This document shows positions 21,212-33,496 of a stretch of DNA of 64,000 nt, piece after piece. The position numbers were made by a program, and so were the translations under genes. The first letter of the stretch is position 1. Each line of letters starts with the position of its first letter. Source of the DNA: Balanoglossus misakiensis (Eukaryota; Hemichordata); the NCBI GenBank assembly GCA_040954595.2, contig CM082594.2, positions 2,170,001 to 2,234,000 of the forward strand. Direction: 5' to 3'. The notes beneath the pieces are model-generated. The model was not told where the DNA came from, made no database searches, and was given only the letters and a program-made list of their open reading frames with translations.

Positions 21212-21549
21212 ATTGTATATATTTACCATGTTTATCGCGGCTGTGTCCAACTTGTCACTCACAACGTTCACGCTTCTGTATGTATTTGTTGGTCCGATAT
21301 AACTACCAACAACTTTCACGAATTTGGCAGTTAAAATCGGCGTCTCTTTCTCCAGTGTCGTATCCCTTGATTTTGGAAGCCGTACAAACCCATGGCTTTG
21401 AACGAAACGGGTGGTTGGCTTCGAAACTACAGTACACGACGCCCAGAAGCGTCGATACGACCAGCAACAACTTCATGGCGTGTTGACCTGTAAAAATTAG
21501 AAAATATGTGATGCCTCTATTCAAGAAATCCGTGCATGAAAAACACACA

Positions 21550-22187
21550 CATCCATTTCAAGCCTTGATCACGCACGTATATACACACACTGATCAAAAC
21601 ACGATTGTATGATAGTTCAATTATATTTAAATATCGTTAATTAATTATTTGTTTGTTTCATTTTCATCTTTGATTTTTTATATAATTTTATGACAGAAGG
21701 GCCACAGCAAACCACAAAATCGGCGAGTGTTGACAAGTAATTTCAGTATTTCTTCCGCAGCAGAAACGCATGCCCCAGAACATTACCACATGGAAAATAA
21801 AAAAACATGCAATTTGTCGGTTAGCGGTGATTTTCAGACAAATACCAGAAAATAAATAAACAAACGCACCCACTTACCCATTCGTCGTTGGCTTTTAAAT
21901 ATTGGACCGACAGTTATCTGCACGCACAGATGAATGTAGCCTATATTTCTTTAAAAACTACAAAACAAAACGCGAACACTATCGATTTTGCAAACAAGAT
22001 CCAATCACCAATCAGTGTTATTTCAGCTTGTTCCATCAAAATAGAACAAATTGCGAAAATAGCATGACGAGCACCGGAATACAGAATACCTTTTCGAATT
22101 ATTCGAGTCCCGTGTACGACTAGTGAAATGTATAGCCATAAACTGAGGCAATTATGATGGCAGTTTCAAATGACACACTTTACCAAT

Positions 22188-22190
<3 letters not shown>
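21550..22190. repeat. Duplicated flank related to 13400-13500 and 13917-14712
   Basis: AAGCCTTGATCACGCACGTA and ATATCGTTAATTAATTA match 13410-13500. 21770-21930 is the inverse of 14080-14520, including the 40-nt block at 21878-21917 with acceptor GTGCAG and donor GTAAGTGG on the minus strand. That block may be a 5' UTR exon for the decayed secreted-protein copy, with duplicates left in the 14-kb region. Confidence 0.6.
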
Positions 22191-22246
<56 letters not shown>

Positions 22247-22258
22247 ACACACACACAC
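22188..22258 (+). repeat. (CT)n and (CA)n microsatellite
   Basis: CCCCCCTCTCTCTCTC run followed by CACACACACACGCGCG. Confidence 0.95.
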
Positions 22259-22259
22259 G

Positions 22260-24098
22260 CGCGATTGGATCCACTACAAGAAATAAGAGGCGCGCCGAGT
22301 TCTCATCTGTTAAACTCAAAAACAATTAGTTGCTTACATCATACTGTCGATGCCCTTGATTCTTTTATTTCATAGAATAATATGTGTTTTGTTATTTCCG
22401 ACTTAAAGATAGGCCTATATCACTCAAAATAATTCATCTGGTCATGTGTATGTCCAATTCAAAGGAGCCAAAGTCTGGTCACTCTTTGCGTAGCTTATCA
22501 GACTGTTTGTCGATCTGTTCAATGCTTAAAATGTGTTGAGTGGCGTGTCTTGTTATGAAGTATTGGGGACGGATGGACGTTTATATTGTATATGTATGTC
22601 GTGGGACAAATTTACAGGGGAGTTCTTTGAAAACAAAGAATATATATATATGTATTTTGCAATGTTTGCAAATGGGGTATTGCATAGACCCTAGAGAAAG
22701 TCTGAAGTGAAAAACGTGAACATAAATGAAGTGTTAAAATAAGAATTTAAGAACAAACAAGAAAATGTTAAAAATATTGTACACCATATTTATTTGCATC
22801 AAGTTTCATGAGCATGGTTCCACTGTCAGATGTCACTTGGTTTGAAAATCAATGATATATGGGACAGATCCTGAAAATTCATAGGAAGTATCACAAGTCT
22901 ATGTGCTAAATGTTGTCATTCTGAAGAAGAGTTTCGTCTAAAATGTGGTATTCAACTATCTTAATGAAAACAACTTACAGGCGTTTATGGAAAAGATCTG
23001 AGGTACGTAAATTTCAGTTTCCTGAATAGTATCACAGTTACTCCATTTTGTCAATTTCCAATCAAAATGCTGAAATACTGGCAAATAAAAGTTCTATGGA
23101 AAAGGATTACGCGTTATTTGTTTTCATATCCACTTTACTTGTCTACTTCCAGAGCCAAAATGCCAAATTAATGCAAGTCACGTGTTTCAAAACTCAAGAA
23201 AACAGACGTTCGCTCATAAAACCGTTCAATGATATAATGCTACTGGATTACTGTTCTTCCAGTTGAAGGGGATCTGATAAAGAAACGCATACTATAAAAT
23301 TTACAAAAATAGAAATTCCTTAAAGCTTTTCCTTGTGCCATAATTACCACGACAATATAAGATGAAGTTTACTGCGGAGTTCACGTACAATGTATTAAGC
23401 TATCATAGAGACTCCAAATTCTACAATATATGCTGCCTTCTGAGTTTAACTGGAAGATGGACAGCCAACATTGAAGAAAAATCCCAACTATAGTCAAGGC
23501 TGTGGGTTTTGCATGAGAAATCGTTCCAAAATACGTCATCTTAAAATCAAGGACACATCCTGTCAATGCGAGTATGTAAAATATGCTTATCCATCAAGAT
23601 TGAAATACTAATGTCAAGATATTCGAATAAACGTTTACAACTGAAAAGGGAAACACTAATATCGTCATTTTCTACTATTTCGTAGACACTATATTTTACA
23701 GGCACTGCTCTGAAGCGTTATATCTGAAAATGTAATTTCACAGTAACGAACAATATTAAACCTGTCAGTTACTCTCATAATCTAGCACTGAATGAATGCT
23801 GCATTGAGCAAAAAATGTACAGAACAAAAATTTTCACGACACAAATCATCAGTGTATGCTAACATTGTTAGACATCAATACAAGTTCATTAGCAGTTTGA
23901 CCATAATTTCTAACGTTTGGCAAGATCAAAGACTCTTCTTCAGTGCTCAGATAGGAGCACCAAATATCAACCCGACACTGCTGACAGTGCCAACCAAGGG
24001 AGTTGTTGGATGGGTCAAACTCTTCTCGACGACTGAGTCCTACATTGGTGAATCTGTCCATACACAAACCATGCAAGGGAAGGTATTCCACTGATGAA
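22260..24098. other. Intergenic, nothing recognised
   Basis: AT-rich sequence without splice-supported frames. The 3' UTR of the minus-strand NB-ARC/TPR gene probably occupies its right end. Several AATAAA-like hexamers exist on the minus strand and none stands out. Confidence 0.4.
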
Positions 24099-27000
24099 TT
24101 AAGCCCACATCATGGGATCCGGTGGGAAAGCTGCAAGGAGATGGAAAGATGTCAGTATATAATTATGTTTCTTCAAACACCGCAGTCAAACAACCAATCA
24201 TCCCACCAAATAACCAGCCAACTGAGTATTAAGAGAGCCACATGTTTAACATATTAATTAGATTTGCAAACAGACTGAAGAAGTTGTACCCACCCTTCCC
24301 CAAGTCTCTCGATGCAAATTCCTCTTCGAATGCTTTCTCCGATTTTTCTTTCAGTAGGTTTTCATATTTTTTCCTTTCCTCGTCGTTTCCCAGTAGCATG
24401 TATAGTCGAACAAGAAAATAGACCCCTGAAATTGAATGACATAATGGCAGACTATGAGAAGTTACATTTGTAGATACTGAAAAATAATTGGCCACCTCAT
24501 TTTATACTAGTCTTTTAACTGAAGATTATGTATGAACACAATCTGAAACACCAATATCTCGTCCCCGAAAGGAAAAAAACGAACAAAACTAAAGTAGAAT
24601 TGAGACGGATATTAGTAAATCTGCAGAACGGATGAATTAGCTGTAATGTATAGTCAGTTTTACAGTCAAGGGATACTTTTTATGAACAACTGAAATCGCG
24701 ACTAAATTCATCAATAGCAGTTGAAACAATCAACAAAATATTTCGAAAAGACAAAACTTACAAATAACTTTAATCAATGTTTGTTTTAAGCATTCGTTTT
24801 GTTTTCCATTCAAATGTTACTGGTCAGCTTTGCGAGTCATGACTAAGACATGCCGCAGTCAGTCGGTGCTGATCAACCTATAACGCTATACATGATTTCA
24901 AAGGTGATTGTCAGTGAAACAAATTGAAGTACCTATCTGCCAGCTGTCGAATTGCTCATAGTGGGACAGAACGCACTCTTTGATCTTCAGTGCATTTGTC
25001 AAGCGGCCTTCAGCTTCTTCGTATTTACTGACATCCTCGTTCGCGAGATAAAACACAGCAAGGTCAGTCATTCCTTTAAACAAAGAAAACCATTTACGTC
25101 ATTTTGGAACAATATGTACAACAACTGAAGTATCACACTTGGCAATATTCCAAACAAAGGTGACCTGTTACAAAACTATTTATTGAGCCAATGTCCAACT
25201 CTGATGAACAACAATCTATTTCGTATGGTATAAATACGTTTTCCGTCGTCATTAATATTTCACCAAACGAATTTTATGTTTCTGATCAAACCCTGTAATA
25301 ACAAACCCTGATCAAACCCTGTAAACAGTAATATTCAGTTTAAAGTTCACATGCACTCACCAATCGCAATGCTTATATGGTTTCCATTATCTTTGGATCC
25401 CCTAACCTTCTTCTTCATTTCCAGGGACTCCCGAAACAGTGTCTCTATTTTGCCTGTGTCAACTGGCTCCTTTCGGCGGAGAAAAACTGCATATTCATGC
25501 ATGGCTGAAAGAGCAATCAAGAGAGTGCAATGATCGCAGTTCGCTCAAAACGGTGATTATGATATACACAAATGTACATATGCCATGATGGTTTGTATAC
25601 AGAGAGCTGTAATGGTAGTTCTTTGCCCGTTAATGTGCAGTTATAAAATAACAAGAATATATTATACTTGCATACCTATGGCCGTCCACTTTCCTGGCTC
25701 ATTCTTGTAGTTTTTCTGACAAATTTTGATTGCCGTCTGGAATTTGCCTTCAATTACATTCACAGTGCTTTCGTCAGGAATGGGCTTGTTGTAGTCCCTC
25801 GCGTATCCTCCTTCGAGGGCCATCGCTTGTATATTGTACACTGTGGTTCATAAAAATGTCAACCCTCAAGATACATTGGGTTTAGGTTAATGATTGGTGG
25901 GATTTTGTTTTATCAAACTTGTGGTAAAAGTTTATAAACAATATAAAAAAAACATTCTAATGTGTTGGGAAACAAGGTACTGATATCCGTTTTTGTATGT
26001 GCGCACATTTTAAACGAAATAGTAACGATTAATAGAATCTCACACTACAAAGGACCTGGGATCATATTTCTTACACGAGTTGGGGATTTTCTGTCCCACA
26101 CGAGCCGTAGGTAAGTGTGGGCAAAATTCAGTGAGAGTGTGGGATCGATTTGTTCTCACACTCTGATCCCACACTCCCAGCGTGCCAGGAGTGTGAGAAG
26201 AAGACTGTGACATACAAAGGCGGTGTTAAATTACAGCATTTAGGCACTTTACATACATCTGCTTCTAACACTACCAATTATCCGAATGGCATGACACTAT
26301 ACTCACACTTTGCCAAGGTTACATCTGCATCATATTTTTCTTCGGAGCAGCTCTTTCTGTAGTGGTCCGCCAGTGCAAGGTGCTCGAGAGCTTTCTCCTT
26401 ATTATCAAGTTCCATCAGAACTCTGCCAAGCTGAAAGTGAGCTGGAGTGAAATAAAACACTGTAAGTAGAGATTTTTTAACTGACAAAAAAATTTCACAG
26501 GAATACTCAAATTAATAGTATGTGCTACACAAATTCAAAAATACTTAAGCGTCGGTACCATGAGAAAATGGTGAAACGTTATGATTTGTAATATTCTGGC
26601 GATGTTATGTCTTTAAACTCTTGGTTTTGTTTCTCTTTAATCTGGACGTCTACAGAACAACGCATTCGAGCTCGAATATGTTTGATAAAAACAGAGTGAC
26701 GTAAAACAGTACTATTTGAAAAAAATACTGTATAAACTCACCATAAGCAATTTGAAAGTTTCGTTTTTGGCTATCGAGTGCCGTGCCGAGGATGGTTTCT
26801 ACTTCTAAAGCCTTCATGTAGAGTGCAAGTGCTTCATCGCGCCTCCACCTTACAAGTCTATAATACAGTGCAACAGCATACAGCAGGTCAGCAGGGTTGT
26901 GTATCTCCCCCTTTGCTGCGGTGAGCAGGTCGTTTCTGAGGTTACGAGAGAGAGTCTTGGTATGGAGAGCCACCTCTTCTTCTTCTTCGGATATGGCCTC

Positions 27001-29048
27001 GTAGGGACCAGTAAATCTTCTGTAGACCTGTTCGTACGTGGGGAAGATTGAAACCAGGAACGATATTGTACCGGATATAGCCGCGATGTACTTTTCACTA
27101 TATGTGTCTTCAGAGAGATCTGCTTTAACAGCCTTCCTCATAACCCTGTGAATGGTAAAATTTCGCTTTAGGCTGCATTCACAAACACCTCTGGAGGGGG
27201 GGGGCGGGAGAATTGAGGGGGGGGATTTGAAAAAATTGAGGGTATGTAAGGGGGGGGATTTGAAATAATTTAGGGACTGAAAGGGGGGGACTTGAAAACT
27301 TTAACGACTAAATATTTATTTTGAGTCCACAAAAATGCAGTTTCGCGCCCTTTATTTTACAAAATTTTCTAATGTGGGAGGGGGACACCCCCTCCCACAC
27401 CCACCCCCTCCATTCATCAACACCTTTCAATCATTGCCTGGTTTATCTAGTATCCCAGGTCAGGGGACTTGCCCCCACCCCATGATAACTTTGAGCAGCG
27501 ACGGTTAAATTTGTCCTCCCCAACATACCGGTAGTTGAGTTAATTTGCTTTTGCCGGGTTCATTAAAATGCAGCTTTGAGCTCTGTATTTTAGAAAATTT
27601 TCTTACGTGGGAGGGGGACACCCCCTCCCAAACCCACCCCCTTCAATTCTCGGTTTACAATGTGTCCCAACACAGAATACAAATATATGTACTTAAAAAA
27701 TAAAAACAATGTTCAGTTTTAATACCCACTGATGAGGGAAAACATCAGTTTCAAATTCTTTTCATGGGAGCGCTGTTTTTCTTTTTACAAGATAGATAGG
27801 TGATGTGTTTTGCTCAGTGAAAGAAAATGGGGGGGGGGATTTCAAAATTTTGGCAGTTCGGAAGGGGGGGATTTGAAAATATTGGCAGTTCGGAAGGGGG
27901 GCATGTGAAAATTAGCGGTAAAAAAATTTGAATTCTCCCGCCCCCCCCTCCAGAGGTGTTTGTGAATGCAGCCTTACCCAGTGACCAAGCTTTGCTCGAC
28001 CGATGTTTGTTTCGTTGGTGTCGACCAGGCAGTGCTTTCGTAGCTTCTTCAGAACTGTGTTGAGGTTACGCTGAATCTGGTCGCTTTCTTCGTCTGCTCT
28101 CAGGCCCTTCACTTTGTCCTTCAAAGCCGCTTGAAGGTCATTTAGGCTGATGCTTTCGACCCCTTGGATGATAAGTTGCTCTGAAACAGTGGGTTCCAGA
28201 AACACGCACATCTGAAGGAGCTCCAAGGCGGCTCTGCCTTGCTGTGTGACCATCAGATGTCGGAATGTCAAGCTCCATGTGGCCAGGACACTTTTCCGTT
28301 TGTACATCCATTTGTTGATGAACACCTCGCGGTCTCTTTCTTCCAGGAACCGGTCAGCATCGGTCTCTGTCATTTTTACTGGGGGAGAAGTCAGGTCAGA
28401 TTTGGTCATCTCCAAGAATGCCGTGAGGGAGTTGTGAGTCCTCTCGCGTATGTTTTCGTGATACTTGTCCAAGTAACAGCTCTTTAAAAAGGCCCTCAGT
28501 GGATCATCTTCAGCGGTAGGAAACAATTCCTTGTCGATACAATTAATCGACAGTTGCTTGTATCCAGAAAACGACGTCTTGTTTTCATTCATGTACTTTG
28601 CAGCGGCAATGAGTGCGAGTGGTAGACCATCGAGGCCATCGGGACCAGCAAGCCACTGAAGTGCTTCGAGGTTGGCTTGATTACGCTCTTCCATCTTCTG
28701 GATCATGTCTTTAGCTGAGTTGACGGTCATTGGTTCCCCGTTTGGTTGATCGTCGACATAGCGGACCAGTAAGACCATGGCCTCGTCTTCTCTGAGAGGT
28801 TTTATATGGAATTTCTTCTTCACTACAGGATATACGATTGACGTTGCATAGGACGTATCACGTGACGTGATGATGACGTGACCTCCATTAGGGAAATTGG
28901 GGAAATAATCGAAGACGTTGCTAGACAGATCAGCATTATCCAAGACCAACAGCCAGTTCGACTTCTCCGTCAACCAGTCTGTGACGGCTTTCTTTGTGAC
29001 GTCAGGGCGCACATCTTTCTTCTCCTCGAAGAGGTTCAACTTTTCCGC
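24099..29048 (-). CDS. NB-ARC/TPR signalling protein, C-terminal part, exon 1 interrupted by a MITE
   Basis: Minus-strand coding blocks are 29048-27978, then after the MITE 27168-26742, 26441-26307, 25840-25676, 25504-25361, 25073-24933, 24425-24294 and 24130-24099 (stop TAA). From 26742 on every junction is phase 1. The first block has Walker B NWLLVLDNADLS, a sensor-like GGHVIITSRDTS, the NB-ARC GLPLAL-type GLDGLPLALIAAAKYM, a winged-helix region near LELLQMCVFLEP, and after the MITE the typical NFTIHRVMRKAV. TPR-like helices follow (LLYAVALYYRLVRWRRDEAL, AHFQLGRVLMELDNKEKALE, YEEAEGRLTNALKIKECVLS). Such STAND ATPases act as switches in immunity or cell death in invertebrates. The P-loop exon is not found upstream in the window. 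The last exon reads AFPPDPMMWA. The MITE makes this copy probably non-functional, or dependent on unusual splicing. Confidence 0.8.
27171..27973. mobile_element. PIF/Harbinger-type MITE, 803 bp, target duplication TTA
   Basis: Termini GGCTGCATTCACAAACACCT and AGGTGTTTGTGAATGCAGCC are perfect inverted repeats of at least 25 bp. Both sides are flanked by TTA (27168-27170 and 27974-27976). A 3-bp TTA/TAA duplication and GG-starting ends are typical of PIF/Harbinger MITEs. The interior has paired poly-G/poly-C tracts and AATGTGGGAGGGGGACACCC repeats. No open frame of note. Confidence 0.85.
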
Positions 29049-29092
29049 CTATAAAATATTCACACGTGGCTGTTACTTTCCCTGTTTCTGCC

Positions 29093-29157
<65 letters not shown>

Positions 29158-29390
29158 GATACAAAAGGTATGTATATACCCTACTTTTATCATTTTAGTC
29201 GAGGAATTATTTGTTGATTTCCTTTCACATTTACATTAGCTATTATTAATAATTTAGAATCTACGAATTACCGGAAATTTCCTCCAATGCCTGAAGGAAT
29301 TTATAAAATAAATGTCTCTCTCTTCCTCCTTTTCCCTCTTCTTCTCTGTCTCTGTCTGTCTGTCTCTGTCTGTCTGTCAAGAACAAAGTA
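29049..29390 (+). repeat. Left part of the (CT)n tandem array, before the LINE
   Basis: (TCTG)n and (CT)n are followed by CACACACAG, then ATACAAAAG and the donor GTATGT, then GAGGAATTATTTGTTGATTT, TTACCGGAAATTTCC and ATGCCTGAAGGAATTT. The same unit recurs from 35596 to 37460. The array also forms the flank of the NB-ARC exon (its acceptor ATTTTATAG ends at 29049). Confidence 0.85.
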
Positions 29391-32300
29391 CAGAACAAAC
29401 GCCCCTATCACAATGTCATACCGTACCAGCACAAGAAAAACTAATTCTTTTTCTTGATAATATAAAGTCTCTTAAAAATCATGTAGATAGATGTCGTGAA
29501 TTTTGCCCAAATCAAAATAATTTGCTGGAAGGTCTGTCAATTGCTTATAGGACAGCCCTAGCAGACAACAGGCCACTTAAACAAAGAATAAGTAAGCTAA
29601 TGAAAAAAGTAAGGAACGATATGAGAAAAAATGGATTGTCACCATTGTTTTAACTGTCTTCTTCTCATACTTCTGCTGCAATGAAGCTCTTTTTTTCAAT
29701 ATACCTATTAATCTTGGCTCATCTGTCGCTCCTCTCCTGTAATACTCGTGGTTGTAGAGATGCTTTAAAGCGTTACAGTGTTATAGAATCCTTGAAGACA
29801 CAGCATGGCTGTGATTGTATGTTTCTTCAAGAGACACACACATCAGTAACAGATGAACCATTATGGAGAATTTTATGGCGGGGAAATATCGAATTCTCTC
29901 ATTTAAATACCTCTTCCGGGGGTGCAGCTATTTTGTTTCATCCCAAAGCGAGGGTAGATGTGTTACAAAAAGAAGAAATCATACCCGGTCGTCTTATTTA
30001 TGTTCACGCCAAACTCAACAATCATCAGTATCATTTTATCAATATGTACGCACCAAATGATGGTCAGGCACGCCTTATAGCTTTTCATAAACTAAAACAG
30101 CTTCTCAATCGCATTCATTCATCTGAGGATCCAATTATTCTAGGTGGAGATTTCAACTGTACTATAGATGCTAAGGTTGATAGGCACAGTGGGTGTGAAA
30201 CGCACCGAGAGTCTTCTATGTTCCTCTGTAAATTACTCAAGAGGTTTAAACTTATTGATACTTGGCGACAAATTCACCCCACTAGTCGCGCTTACACGTG
30301 GCACGGGCATAATGCCCATGCGCGGTTAGATCGCTTATATGTCAGTAAATTTATTACTAATAGGGTTGTTTCTGCTATGATTGTTCCAGTTACTTTCTCG
30401 GATCATTGCATTATGCAGATGCGAATCACTCAAAAACATGTTGTTCACAAAAGTGCTTGTTGGACCTTAAATTCTTCGTTGTTAGATGATGAGGAGTATA
30501 AGTCCCTGATCAGTGATTTTTGGTGTGGCTGGAAAACAAAGAGATCGGAATTTGATTGCATACAAAACTGGTGGGACGCGGGCAAAATTCAGATAAAATT
30601 GTTATCACAACAGTATAGTGCTGGTCGACGTCAATATGAGCTAGCGACGAAAGAAAAACTTCTGAAAGAGCTTTCCGTCATCGAACATAATATGTCCTCT
30701 AATAATCATGTTGATCACGCAGATTATGAACAGAAAAAAGCGCGGCTGAATGATATTCTCAAAACTGAAGTCAAGGGAGCGTGGGTTAGATCTAGATTTC
30801 AATTTATTAATGAAAGTGACAAGTCCACGAGGTTTTTCTTTGATCTGGAAAAACGTAAAAGTGCACGAAAGATGATGACACATCTCAAAATTGGTAACAA
30901 TTTTGTTACTGAGGATCCGGCAACCATTCGAAAAACTGCAAGAGAGTTCTATAAATCACTCTACACTCCAGATGAAATTGATTTGGAACGTCTTAATGAG
31001 ATTTTCACAGATATTCCAAGATTGTCGGATGATACAAAACATTCTCTTGATCAACAAATTACCTTTGATGAACTTACCAAGTCAGTTCGGTTACTCCGCA
31101 ATAACAAATCCCCGGGAATCGATGGCATTCCGTCAGAATTTTATAAATGTTTTTGGACTGTTATTGGACAAGACGTTTATGATGTTTTACTTGAGTCGAT
31201 CCAAACAGGAGTTCTACCGCTGTCTTGTCGCCGAGCTTTGGTCACTTTGTTATTTGTTATTATACAAAGTTATTGTATTCCGGGTAGGACAATTTTTAAT
31301 AATATTCACTGTATTCGCGACACTCTTTATTATGCAAATAAATACCAAAGTCCACTGGCCATTGTTTCACTCGATCAAGAGAAAGCGTTTGATCGAGTGC
31401 ATCACAGTTACCTTTTCAACACTTTACAAGCCTTTGGCTTTGGTGAAGGTTTTATTGACTACATCAGGTTGATCTATAATAATACTGAAAGTGTCCTGAA
31501 AGTGAATTATGATCTTACAGTACCTTTTTGTTTTTGGACGGGGAATTCGCCAGGGTTGCGCCCTGTCAGGACAATTGTACACGCTTTGCATAGAACCGTT
31601 ACTACACAAACTACGGACAAGTGGTAATATGCGTGGCTTTTCAATCCCTGGAGTTAATTCAAGAAAAAAAGTTCTTTCTGGGTATGCCGATGATATAAAT
31701 GTTTTTGTAACTTGTGACCAAGATTTTGATGGGCTTTCTTATTGGCTTGATGTGTATGAAAAGGCTTCTAACGCTAAAATTAACTTTCAGAAGTCCAAAG
31801 GTCTCTGGGCTGGAAGTTGGCGGAATAGAAAGGACTGTCCTTTAGACCTCTCTTGGAACAGTGAAGGGTTGAAATTTTTAGGTGTTTACCTTGGCAATGA
31901 TAAGGAGTACATTAAGAAAAACTGGGAGGGTCTGATGGACTATGTTGAGCAAACGCTTAAAAGATGGAAACTGTATGCAAAAGCCATTTCTTACCGTGGT
32001 AGAGCCATCATAATTAATCAGTTAGCTGCATCAAAACTTTGGCACAAGTTTCTTTGCATACCCCCCCCCCCCCCCTGATGATCTTGTATCTAATATTCAA
32101 GTTCTTTTTGTTAATTTCTTTTGGCAAGGAAGGCGTTGGCTTCCACACGAAATGCTGTACCTGCCGGTTGATGAGGGAGGTCAGGCCATTGTTCACATTC
32201 AAAGTAAAATTAACAGCTTTCGAATGATGCATATACGAAAACTGCTGTATGATAACTCTGACTATTGTTTACATCACTATGCAAGATTTTTCTTAAACAA

Positions 32301-33496
32301 AATAGTTATATTCAGTTATGGAATTAATGTTTTTGCTATTAATTTATCAGATATTATTTACTTAAATGATAATGCTCCCCCCTTTTATTACCAGTTACTG
32401 AAAACGTGGTTGCTGCTTGATACGAAGCGACGCAATACTCAGATTACTGTTACTGATATTATGGCAGAACCTTTGTTTTACAACCCATTGGTTTTACATC
32501 CCACACAGAAATGCCCCCTATATCTGAAGCATTTTATTGATGGGGGCGTCGTAAAAATTTGTGATCTTTTTAATTTTGGTGAAAAACGCAAGAAAACCAC
32601 CTTTGAAATACAAAAAGATGTTTCGGTTAATTCTGTTAGAGTTTTACACAGAACAATTCAGTTACTTTGGGATTCTATCCCCCAAAAGTGGAAAACACAA
32701 CTTGAGCATTATATTTCAAATAACAATGATGATTCAGGGGAGATAACACCTATTCAATTTGATATTTCACTTCCTCATACAGATTTAGAACCCATTTGTT
32801 TCAGTAAATTTTGTAGAAAAGATATTTACTTTTTATTTATCAAAAAACTGTACAATCAGAAACATATCCACAGACTGCCAACTCCATGGCATGATCTGTT
32901 GTCATTACCAACTGATCTCAAGGCTAACTTTAATACAGTGTATTCAGAACCCCTTAGCAGACGTGACTGTGACGTTCAATGGAGAGCGATCCACGGGTGC
33001 TTGGCAACGGGACGATATTTATACTTGAGTAATCAACGAGACAATATTGACTGTCCACACTGTGGGGAACCTGAGACACTCTTCCACCTGTTAATCGATT
33101 GCCCAGCTATACAGCCTCTTTATGAATATTTATGTGTGCTGCTAAAGAAAGTTCTGGAAAGCGACACAATTCCTCTGACCTGGTTTGCCATCGGAATGCC
33201 TATAGGACAACCTGACTGCAAATTACAAACTGTTCAGTAATATATGGTGTATTAACAATGCAATATGTGAGCTTACCACGGATAATGAACTGATTTTTAA
33301 ATTATGAACACTTTGTATAAAAGGATTTATGTACATATTTTAGTGTCTCCATCGATCAGCTGGTACTGATTTTGATGATGATGTGATGTATAGTATGTTG
33401 ATTGATAATTGTTAATTCGCTTGATTTGGGCTGATTTTGTTGAAAACTTGTATGTAATTTAGTATAATATACTTTTGTACATTAAAGGTTATTTAT
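29391..33496 (+). mobile_element. Tx1-like non-LTR retrotransposon inserted in (TC)n, inactive
   Basis: It starts right after (TCTG)n with the tail of ORF1 (to 29653, ending RNDMRKNGLSPLF). ORF2 follows from 29681. The AP endonuclease shows FLQETH, INMYAPND, GGDFNC, YTWHGHNAHARLDR and SDHC. RT shows NNKSPGIDGIPSEFYKCFW, SYCIPGRTIFNNIH, LDQEKAFDRVHH, GRGIRQGCALSGQLY and GYADDINVF. The C-terminus has CPHCGEPETLFHLLIDC. Breaks: about 50 residues of RT are missing between SCRRALVTLL and SYCIPGR, a one-base shift lies near 31530 (before GRGIRQGC), and another lies at the C-run near 32060. The ORF1 start is missing. The LSGQLY.LCIEPLL text points to the Tx1 group, some lineages of which target microsatellites. 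It is not active in cis. Confidence 0.85.

Larger units (their letters stand above)
20545..21476 (-). pseudogene. Decayed second copy of the secreted-protein gene
   Basis: On the minus strand an acceptor TTTTTACAG precedes the start MKLLLVVSTLLGVVYCSFEA and NHPFRSKPWVCTASKIKGYD, clearly matching copy 1. About 23 residues (the part holding VECFDEI) are then missing, and the frame shifts. The matching text TLEKETPILTAKFVKVVGSY continues in another frame up to a donor GTAAAT after position 21227. Exon 2 is not found. A remnant of exon 3 at about 20625-20545 keeps YYCKFYHPEHDLEL before a stop, with a one-base frame slip. A MITE lies between the pieces. Confidence 0.75.

Noticed and set aside
22615-22660. 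TATATATA promoter-like tract
   Set aside because: It is a plain (TA)n run with no downstream gene on either strand.
24229-24294. Alternative C-terminus GGYNFFSLFANLINM for the NB-ARC/TPR protein
   Set aside because: Reading through the GTGGGT donor is possible, but splicing to 24130 keeps the phase-1 pattern of all other junctions. It is kept only as an alternative end.
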